DNA from: MFAQ01 sp964429015
Lineage (GTDB): Bacteria > Patescibacteriota > Microgenomatia > UBA1400 > MFAQ01
NCBI GenBank assembly: GCA_964429015.1
Contig: CAYSAM010000029.1
Location: 1 to 6,762, forward strand
Direction: 5' to 3'
DNA length: 6,762 nt
The notes under the pieces are model-generated. The model saw nothing but the letters and a program-made list of their open reading frames with translations. It searched no databases and had not been told where the DNA came from. Shown here one piece after another: positions 1-4,178 of this stretch. The translations under genes were made by a program, and so were the position numbers. Within the stretch, counting starts at the first letter, position 1, and the number at the start of each line of letters is the position of its first letter.

Positions 1-2
1 GA

Positions 3-22
3 GAAGTAGCCTCGCAGTGACG
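3..22. repeat. Right end of a dispersed palindromic repeat (partial copy)
   Basis: This stretch matches the right end of the element between dnaX and ybaB. GAAGT followed by GCCTCGCA-TGACG is shared, with one substitution (G for A at position 17) and a two-base difference in length between the two blocks (compare 5765-5786). The rest of the copy would lie to the left of the window. The same orientation and the same terminal sequence argue for a dispersed repeat family in this genome. The match is short, so it may be a decayed end rather than a full copy. Confidence 0.5.
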
Positions 23-30
23 CGCAAGAG

Positions 31-53
31 AGCTCGGGAAACCGGGCTTTTTT
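31..53 (+). terminator. Intrinsic terminator of an upstream gene
   Basis: A 7-bp stem, AGCTCGG with CCGGGCT (one G-T wobble), encloses a GAAA tetraloop and is followed by a run of six T. This is a standard Rho-independent terminator reading on the + strand. It should end a gene lying to the left of the window, so block 1 most likely needs its own promoter downstream of it. Confidence 0.8.
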
Positions 54-93
54 GTGGCACGAACTAAAAATGTATGTTAATGTTTTTTATGGC

Positions 94-100
94 AGAAGGG
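94..100 (+). promoter_or_regulatory. SD sequence that sets the start of the first orphan gene
   Basis: AGAAGGG ends 9 bases before the ATG at 110. The in-frame ATGs at 74, 80 and 89 have no purine-rich stretch in front of them, so this site favours the start at 110. Confidence 0.55.
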
Positions 101-109
101 CAACAAACA

Positions 110-442
110 ATGACAATTGATGAAATGAGAAAAATTGGTATTGGTGCTGAAAAAAATAAGAAAAAGCCGAAGTTGGTAAGGCAAAAACAACACAGAACTT
201 TTGTTGCTGGAGATATATATGTTGATGGAAAATTAGTGATGGCAGGGGATAGCGATATTTCTGAAAACCATCAAGGTAAGTCAGTTGTTACTTTACCAAG
301 AGAGCTTGCTTATTTAACAAGAGGACAAAGATCTGAACATCCCGAGGAAAGAGTTAAAGACTTTGAGTTTGACGCTGTAGAAAAAAAATGGTTTGTTTGG
401 AAACCAGCCAGAAACGGTGGGTATTACAAGAAATACAGATGA
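110..442 (+). CDS. Hypothetical basic protein, 110 residues
   Basis: I do not recognise this protein. From the ATG at 110 it has 110 residues; in-frame ATGs at 74, 80 and 89 would give up to 122, but only the start at 110 has an SD-like sequence (AGAAGGG). The N-terminal part is lysine-rich (KNKKKPK around residues 15-21) and probably disordered. Residues 30-60 look like short beta strands (TFVAGDIYVDGKLVMAG), and the C-terminus is aromatic and basic (WFVWKPARNGGYYKKYR). There is no signal peptide, membrane segment or cysteine. The charge pattern would suit binding to nucleic acid or the ribosome, but that is a guess. It lies just upstream of frr, with 15 bases between them that contain most of a frr promoter. 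Even codon use and the SD suggest a real gene. Confidence 0.6.
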   Translation: MTIDEMRKIGIGAEKNKKKPKLVRQKQHRTFVAGDIYVDGKLVMAGDSDISENHQGKSVVTLPRELAYLTRGQRSEHPEERVKDFEFDAVEKKWFVWKPARNGGYYKKYR

Positions 443-451
443 AAGTATAAT
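423..451 (+). promoter_or_regulatory. Promoter for frr, leaderless geometry
   Basis: A perfect -10 box TATAAT (446-451) lies 17 bases downstream of a 4-of-6 -35 box ATTACA (423-428). Transcription normally starts about 7 bases after the -10 box, which is position 458, the A of the frr ATG. No SD sequence precedes frr, which fits a leaderless mRNA. The -35 box sits inside the end of the preceding gene. Confidence 0.6.
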
Positions 452-457
452 ATAGAT

Positions 458-1015
458 ATGAACGAAGACCTAATTGTTTTACTAAAACAAAAATTTAATA
501 AGGTTTTGGAAAATACTGAGGAGGACTTTTCTACTGTCCGAGTAGGGCGTGCCAAACCAGACCTTATTGAAAATCTTTCAGTGCCTGCATATGGTGGCTG
601 GATGAAGCTAATGGAACTAGCTAGTATTTCGGCACCAGATTCTAACCTTCTAGTTGTTTCTCCATATGATAAAAGCATTATGGGAGCTATAGAAAAGGCA
701 TTGGCTGACAGTGAGATGAAACTTTCTCCAGCGGTAAGTGGAGATATTATTCGTATTGTTTTACCTGCTCTTACCCAGGAGAGAAGACTAGATTTTGTAA
801 AACTTTTAAAGCAAAAAACTGAATCAGCAAAAATTATGTTGCGCCAAGCTAGGCAGGATGTAAAGGATAAGATTGACGCTCTTAAAGAATCTAAAACTGT
901 TTCTGAGGATGAAATTCACAGACTACTTGAAGAACTAGATAAAGTTACCGCCGAGTTTAATAACTTGGTGGAGAGTATGGCAGGTAAAAAAGAAAAAGAG
1001 ATAATGGATTTTTAG
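458..1015 (+). CDS. frr: Ribosome recycling factor
   Basis: RRF works with EF-G to split the post-termination ribosome into subunits so that they can be reused; it acts in the cytoplasm. The length of 185 residues equals that of the E. coli protein. Visible family marks are VRVGRAKPDL (27-36) at the start of domain II, DKSI and AIEKAL (71-82), the LTQERR hinge (105-110), and the helix with R129 and R132 (RQARQD), the arginines that contact 23S rRNA. The C-terminus KEKEIMDF matches the usual KE-E-M-F ending. The loop GGWMKL (46-51) replaces the common GTPTPL and is a local divergence. There is no SD before the ATG; an ideal -10 box sits 7 bases upstream. rseP follows after a 58-base gap that contains a heptamer repeat. 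In many bacteria frr and rseP are neighbours with lipid and isoprenoid genes between them; here those genes are absent from the interval. Confidence 0.97.
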   Translation: MNEDLIVLLKQKFNKVLENTEEDFSTVRVGRAKPDLIENLSVPAYGGWMKLMELASISAPDSNLLVVSPYDKSIMGAIEKALADSEMKLSPAVSGDIIRIVLPALTQERRLDFVKLLKQKTESAKIMLRQARQDVKDKIDALKESKTVSEDEIHRLLEELDKVTAEFNNLVESMAGKKEKEIMDF

Positions 1016-1017
1016 TT

Positions 1018-1050
1018 TAGATCGTAGATCGTAGGTAGTAGATCGTAGGG
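1018..1050 (+). repeat. Heptamer tandem array between frr and rseP
   Basis: Starting 3 bases after the frr stop, the unit TAGATCG is repeated with a strict 7-base period: exact copies at 1018-1024, 1025-1031 and 1039-1045, a diverged copy TAGGTAG at 1032-1038, and a partial fifth copy TAGGG. It is non-coding and lies immediately upstream of the rseP -10 box. The last full unit falls at the -35 position of that promoter. Confidence 0.75.
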
Positions 1051-1067
1051 AATATATAGTTTAGAAT
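1039..1067 (+). promoter_or_regulatory. Candidate leaderless promoter for rseP
   Basis: TAGAAT (1062-1067) matches 5 of 6 bases of the -10 consensus and ends 7 bases before the rseP ATG, the same spacing as at frr. At a 17-base spacer the -35 position is TAGATC (1039-1044), only a 3-of-6 match, and it belongs to the heptamer array. No SD precedes rseP. Confidence 0.45.
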
Positions 1068-1073
1068 TGAGTA

Positions 1074-2150
1074 ATGCAAATAATTGTTTTTGTTTTGACA
1101 TTGTCTTTTTTGGTTTTAATTCACGAACTTGGTCACTTCGTAATGGCAAAGTTATTTGGTATGAGAGTGGACGAGTTTGGTATTGGTTTACCTCCCAGAG
1201 CAAAAGGTTTATTTACCAAGTGGGGAACACTTTTTAGTTTAAACTGGATTCCTTTGGGTGGGTTTGTAAAGCTATACGGTGAAGATCCGGATGATAGTGT
1301 TCAGGCTAGCGCACCTGAGGCGTTTTTTAATAAACCTATATGGCAGCGTGCTGGAGTATTGATTGCGGGTGTTTTTATGAATTTTGTGTTTGGGATTTTG
1401 GCTTTTGGAATTGTTTATTCTCATCTTGGAATACCTACTAAAACTGATAAGGTTTTTGTGGTTGAGGTGGCAAGTGGTTCACCTGCTGAAATTGTCGGAC
1501 TTAAGCCCAAAGAAGAAATTGTGGAGATTAGAGACGGTAAAACAATTGTTAGTTTTTTGGGTGTAGAGAATTTTATAAAGTCACTTGAGCCATTGAAGGG
1601 GAAAGAGATTGTTTTATTGGTAAAAAATGAAATAGGGGAAAGTAGAGAGATAAAAATTACTCCACGCAAAGAGCCACCAGTAGGTCAGGGGGCTTTGGGA
1701 GTAGCACTTGGGGAGATAGAGATGAAAAAATTTGTTTGGTGGCAAATGCCTTTTAGGGGTATGGTGGTTGGTATGGGAGAGGCTTGGGCTTGGGGTAAGG
1801 AGATTGCTTCGGGTTTGGGAACATTGCTTTATGGAATTGTGACTGGTAAGGGGTTGCCAAAAGATATTTCTGGTCCTGTGGGAATTTATCAGGTTAGTAA
1901 GCAAGCATATTCTGTGGGTTGGGTAGCTGTAGTGCAGTTTATGGCTATTCTTTCTATAAACTTGGCAATATTAAACATTATGCCTTTTCCGGCACTTGAT
2001 GGAGGAAGACTGTTCTTCCTTGGAGTTGAAATGTTGATTGGCAAAAGCTTAAAAAATAAGTTTGAGGGGTATGTTCACTCTATAGGTATGGTTCTGCTTC
2101 TTGCCCTTATGGCGGTGGTCACAGTTCGTGACATTATTAAGTTGTTTTAA
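1074..2150 (+). CDS. rseP: RseP/RasP-type site-2 membrane metalloprotease
   Basis: This M50-family zinc protease cuts transmembrane segments of its substrates (anti-sigma factors and remnant signal peptides in known cases) inside the cytoplasmic membrane. The first helix carries the zinc motif HELGH (H17, E18, H21). A second helix follows at about 92-116 (QRAGVLIAGVFMNFVFG). A single PDZ domain spans about 126-198 (SGSPAEIVGLKPKEEIVEI). The GPVGIY motif is at 267-272, the third zinc ligand lies in NIMPFPALDGG (301-311, D309), and a last helix is near 336-354. Length (358) and one PDZ domain resemble Gram-positive RasP rather than the larger two-PDZ E. coli RseP. No anti-sigma factor is visible nearby, so its substrate is unknown. 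The stop is followed by one base and then the start of the HIT gene, which implies coupling. Confidence 0.95.
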   Translation: MQIIVFVLTLSFLVLIHELGHFVMAKLFGMRVDEFGIGLPPRAKGLFTKWGTLFSLNWIPLGGFVKLYGEDPDDSVQASAPEAFFNKPIWQRAGVLIAGVFMNFVFGILAFGIVYSHLGIPTKTDKVFVVEVASGSPAEIVGLKPKEEIVEIRDGKTIVSFLGVENFIKSLEPLKGKEIVLLVKNEIGESREIKITPRKEPPVGQGALGVALGEIEMKKFVWWQMPFRGMVVGMGEAWAWGKEIASGLGTLLYGIVTGKGLPKDISGPVGIYQVSKQAYSVGWVAVVQFMAILSINLAILNIMPFPALDGGRLFFLGVEMLIGKSLKNKFEGYVHSIGMVLLLALMAVVTVRDIIKLF

Positions 2151-2151
2151 C

Positions 2152-2514
2152 ATGATTGATAAAAATTGTTTGTTTTGCAAAATTGTGGCTGGGGAGGAGC
2201 CGGGTGATCTGGTTTTGGAAGCCCCAGAGTTTATGTGTATAAAAAACAAATATCCTGTAGCGCCTGTGCATGTTTTGGTGATTCCGAAGGAGCATATGGC
2301 CAAAAAAGACTGGATCCAGGCAGAAAACCTGGGAGTGACAGGGGAGCAATTTTGGGGTAAAATGATGGCAGTTGTTTTTCTGGTGGTTAGCAAGCTTGGC
2401 CTAGATAAAACTGGCTATAAGTTAGTTAACAACGGAGCTGGATATAACCATTTTGAGCATGAACACATGCACATTTTGGGGGGATCCAAAACCGAGCCGG
2501 GGGGAACGACATAA
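2152..2514 (+). CDS. HIT-family nucleotide-binding hydrolase (HINT-like)
   Basis: HIT proteins hydrolyse nucleotide phosphoramidates or other nucleotidyl conjugates through a covalent nucleotidyl-histidine intermediate. The start at 2152 gives 120 residues beginning MIDKNCLFCKIV, the typical N-terminus of the family; a longer upstream reading would overlap rseP. Visible marks are the CxxC zinc pair C6/C9, PVAPVHVLVIPKEH (35-48) with H40 and H48, and the HIT triad H103-E-H105-M-H107-ILGG, in which the middle histidine is the nucleophile. Glutamate 104 sits where most members have a hydrophobic residue. There is no SD; one base separates it from the rseP stop, so translation is probably coupled. 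It ends in three consecutive in-frame stops (TAA TAG TAA). The exact substrate cannot be told from sequence. Confidence 0.93.
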   Translation: MIDKNCLFCKIVAGEEPGDLVLEAPEFMCIKNKYPVAPVHVLVIPKEHMAKKDWIQAENLGVTGEQFWGKMMAVVFLVVSKLGLDKTGYKLVNNGAGYNHFEHEHMHILGGSKTEPGGTT

Positions 2515-2534
2515 TAGTAAATTAGTAAAAACAA

Positions 2535-2563
2535 GCCCTCCTACGCCAAGGCTACGGATGGGC
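2535..2563. repeat. Imperfect palindrome in the HIT-rpsU gap
   Basis: The arms GCCCTCC (2535-2541) and GGATGGGC (2556-2563) can pair with a single bulged T; the centre CTACGCCAAGGCTACG is itself partly symmetric around GCC-AA-GGC. It is GC-rich inside an AT-rich gap of 106 bases. No T run follows, so it is not a standard intrinsic terminator. It may be an intergenic repeat unit or an mRNA stem-loop closing block 1. The rest of the gap is AT-rich (TTATATAAATATTAATTAG at 2575-2593) and probably carries the rpsU promoter, although no convincing -35/-10 pair stands out. Confidence 0.5.
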
Positions 2564-2606
2564 CCTCATACGATTTATATAAATATTAATTAGTATTCGG
2601 GAAAGC

Positions 2607-2612
2607 GAGGTG
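2607..2612 (+). promoter_or_regulatory. SD sequence for rpsU
   Basis: GAGGTG ends 8 bases before the GTG at 2621 and is complementary to the usual anti-SD sequence. It is one of only two strong SD sites in the window and decides the GTG start. Confidence 0.65.
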
Positions 2613-2620
2613 CATTTTTT

Positions 2621-2845
2621 GTGGCACTAGTAACTAAAAGAAAACAAGGACAAAGTACTCAACAACTTATAAGTGAGTTTAAAAAACTAACTTATGAAGA
2701 TCAGGGATTAGACCGTGTTCGCACGGTGGGGATGACTGGATTTCTTAAACCTTCGAAGATAAAAAGCGTTAAGATGACAGAGCTTCGCAAAGCTTCTGCT
2801 CGTATTCGACGTAGAAATAAAAGAAATAACGGTTTTACCAAGTAG
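2621..2845 (+). CDS. rpsU: Small ribosomal subunit protein bS21
   Basis: bS21 sits on the 30S platform close to the 3' end of 16S rRNA and its anti-SD tail. The 74-residue product is highly basic. The segment FLKPSKIKSVKMTELRKASARIRRRNKRNN (41-70) matches the bS21 pattern of an aromatic-x-KPS motif followed by an arginine/lysine-rich helix; the N-terminus MALVTKRKQGQSTQQLISEFKK fits the family's first strand and helix. Identity to well-known bS21 sequences is low, so the call also leans on context: the next gene is yqeY, and rpsU-yqeY is a widespread pair. The GTG start is supported by the SD GAGGTG and by a sensible N-terminus (GTG GCA...). Six T separate the leader from the start codon. A similar leader and start appear in fragmentary form at 35-70. 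Confidence 0.78.
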   Translation: MALVTKRKQGQSTQQLISEFKKLTYEDQGLDRVRTVGMTGFLKPSKIKSVKMTELRKASARIRRRNKRNNGFTK

Positions 2846-2867
2846 GTTTTATATATAAGTTTTAAAC

Positions 2868-3299
2868 ATGCTTTACGCTCAGATAAAAACAGATTTAACA
2901 GCCGCTCAAAAACAAGGTGACTCGTTTTTGGTAGGGGTTTTGAAGATGGTTTTGTCTGAGCTTTCGTATGCACAGGTAGACTTTAAAGATGGTGAGCTGC
3001 CAGATAGTGAGGTTCTGAGAGTTTTAGCCAAGGAAGTTAAAAAACGTCGTGATTCTATAGACGCCTACACTAAAGCAAATAGACCAGAGCTTGCTGAGGT
3101 AGAGCAAAAGGAACTGTTGGTAATTGAAAAATACTTGCCAGCTCAGATGGGTGAAGGAGAGGTTCTAAAAGAAATTGAAGCAGTGGCTAGTGAGACTGGT
3201 TTGGTGGGTGGTAGATTGATGGGGGCGGTGATGGGTAAACTTAGAGGTAAAGTAGATGGATCTATAGTTCAAAAACTGGTTAACGAAAAATTTTCATAA
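2868..3299 (+). CDS. yqeY: YqeY/GatB-tail-like protein
   Basis: This family resembles the tRNA-binding tail domain of GatB, the subunit of the Asp/Glu-tRNA amidotransferase; its stand-alone role is not well established. The length of 143 residues is normal (about 148). The fold is all helical. Signature stretches are KKRRDSIDAYTKANRPELAEVEQKE (58-82), IEKYLPAQM (86-94) and RLMGAVMGKLRGKVDGSIV (116-134), the last being the most conserved family motif. The start at ATG 2868 gives the usual N-terminal helix. No SD is present; the 22-base gap after rpsU is AT-rich, with TATAAG at 2854-2859 as a possible weak -10 box. The ybeY start codon follows its stop after a single base. Confidence 0.92.
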   Translation: MLYAQIKTDLTAAQKQGDSFLVGVLKMVLSELSYAQVDFKDGELPDSEVLRVLAKEVKKRRDSIDAYTKANRPELAEVEQKELLVIEKYLPAQMGEGEVLKEIEAVASETGLVGGRLMGAVMGKLRGKVDGSIVQKLVNEKFS

Positions 3300-3300
3300 A

Positions 3301-3690
3301 ATGTTGAAATTAAACTTGGCTGTAACAGCCGATAGTAGATATTCTTTTGATCGAAAAAAAGTTAAGCTTGCTATGGAAAAGGTTTTGCAAGAGCAAGGCA
3401 AGTTTGAGGGCAAGATAAATGTGTCACTTAGCATTGTAGGGGAGAGAAAGATAAGAGAGTTAGAACAGAAGTACTTCAATAGGGATGAAATCACCGATGT
3501 TTTGTCTTTTCCTCAGGACGAAGGCGAGCCGATGCCAGACGATAAAGAGGGGCATAACCTGGGGGACGTGGTGGTTTGCTATCCCCAAGCGAAGAGGCAA
3601 GCTATGCAGTGGAATAGATTGATAGATGAGGAAATTGAGTTTTTGGCTTGTCATGGGCTTTTGCACTTACTTGGTGTCCATCATGACTAG
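3301..3690 (+). CDS. ybeY: Endoribonuclease YbeY, short form
   Basis: YbeY is a zinc-dependent single-strand endoribonuclease needed for 16S rRNA 3'-end maturation and ribosome quality control. The diagnostic zinc motif H-x3-H-x5-H is intact as H118, H122 and H128 in HGLLHLLGVHHD, and TDVLSFP (65-71) and the NLGDVVVC strand (86-93) are typical. Two features are odd. The protein stops one residue after the third histidine, at 129 residues against about 155 in E. coli, so the usual acidic C-terminal helix is missing. The position that carries the conserved arginine in the Y-R-x-x-D-x-x-T motif is phenylalanine (Y58-F59-N-R61-D62). Reading past the TAG would add only 8 codons, so there is no evidence of a frameshift. 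There is no SD and one base from the yqeY stop, so it is probably translationally coupled. Confidence 0.9.
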   Translation: MLKLNLAVTADSRYSFDRKKVKLAMEKVLQEQGKFEGKINVSLSIVGERKIRELEQKYFNRDEITDVLSFPQDEGEPMPDDKEGHNLGDVVVCYPQAKRQAMQWNRLIDEEIEFLACHGLLHLLGVHHD

Positions 3691-3722
3691 GATTTGGTAA
3701 AATATTGTATTCTTTGAAATCT

Positions 3723-3728
3723 GGAGGT
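3723..3728 (+). promoter_or_regulatory. Strong SD for the 116-residue orphan gene
   Basis: GGAGGT is the best SD match in the window and lies 4 bases before the GTG at 3733. It fixes the GTG start. TATTCT at 3708-3713 could be a weak -10 box giving a short leader, without a clear -35 box. Confidence 0.7.
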
Positions 3729-3732
3729 ATAG

Positions 3733-4083
3733 GTGAGCATTTCACAAACTTTAAATCCTAATAATCACGAAAAGATAGCCGCTGTCATATTTGAGTCTTT
3801 ACTTGGTAAAACATTTACAATCGTTTCCTCTTATAGTGTTATTCCTGGTGAACAGTTGAATATAACTGAGTTGATGGGTTGTCGATTATCTGGAACTTTT
3901 TCTTCAGATGACGGTAAAGTTTCAATGCCACTTTTGCCAAATCGTAAAATCTTTTGGGATGTGACTGTTGAAAAAGTCGTTGTTTGTTTTAAGGATAACG
4001 GAGTAATTCAAATCTCTCGTGTTTTACAGGGCAATGGTAGAGTTCTTTATAGAACTATTATTCCAAATTCAGACCCCACCTAA
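3733..4083 (+). CDS. Hypothetical protein, 116 residues
   Basis: I do not recognise this protein. It starts at a GTG backed by the strongest SD of the window (GGAGGT). The N-terminal part (residues 11-26, NHEKIAAVIFESLLGK) looks like an amphipathic helix; the rest alternates short beta-prone stretches (TFTIVSSYSVI, KIFWDVTVEKVVVCF, VIQISRVL, VLYRTII), which suggests a small alpha+beta or beta-barrel domain. There are two cysteines (C50, C85), and no signal peptide, membrane helix or known motif. It is the last gene of the rpsU block: its final codons and stop lie inside the stem and loop of an intrinsic terminator, so no further gene is co-transcribed. Good SD, clean reading frame and terminator all argue that it is expressed. 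Its function is unknown. Confidence 0.75.
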   Translation: MSISQTLNPNNHEKIAAVIFESLLGKTFTIVSSYSVIPGEQLNITELMGCRLSGTFSSDDGKVSMPLLPNRKIFWDVTVEKVVVCFKDNGVIQISRVLQGNGRVLYRTIIPNSDPT

Positions 4084-4100
4084 AGTGGGGTTTTATTTTT
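4073..4100 (+). terminator. Intrinsic terminator overlapping the orphan gene's stop
   Basis: A 7-bp perfect stem ACCCCAC/GTGGGGT (4073-4079, 4085-4091) with a CTAAA loop is followed by TTTTATTTTT and further T. The TAA stop (4081-4083) is in the loop, so the last two sense codons form the left arm of the hairpin. It ends the rpsU block. Confidence 0.88.
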
Positions 4101-4143
4101 GTTTTTCAGTTAAAAAAGGGAATATTGAGTAAATTGTTTGGAG

Positions 4144-4172
4144 TTGACTCTTGGTGTTAAAAGACCTAACTT
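4144..4172 (+). promoter_or_regulatory. Candidate promoter for dnaX
   Basis: TTGACT (4144-4149) matches 5 of 6 bases of the -35 box. A 17-base spacer leads to TAACTT (4167-4172), which keeps the key first, second and last bases of the -10 box. The predicted start at about 4179 is again the first base of the start codon (GTG). Because a strong terminator lies just upstream, a promoter is required here. Confidence 0.45.
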
Positions 4173-4178
4173 GGATAA

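Noticed and set aside
54..80. 8-codon ORF MARTKNVC as a real peptide gene
   Set aside because: No SD, directly behind a terminator; better treated as a possible rpsU-leader relic than as a gene.
1018..1050. CRISPR array
   Set aside because: Repeats are 7 bases, contiguous and without spacers; no cas genes are present.
1614..1904. Long open frames on the minus strand inside rseP and dnaX (also 4658-4957, 5176-5463)
   Set aside because: They lie fully inside strongly recognised + strand genes, are low-complexity antisense translations with no motif and have no SD; they are shadows.
2101..2151. Extended start of the HIT protein at 2101
   Set aside because: It would overlap rseP by 50 bases and adds 17 residues without family similarity; MIDKNCLFCKIV is the normal N-terminus.
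3688..3716. Stop-codon read-through or frameshift in ybeY
   Set aside because: Read-through adds only 8 codons before TGA, and no other frame continues into the usual acidic C-terminal helix.
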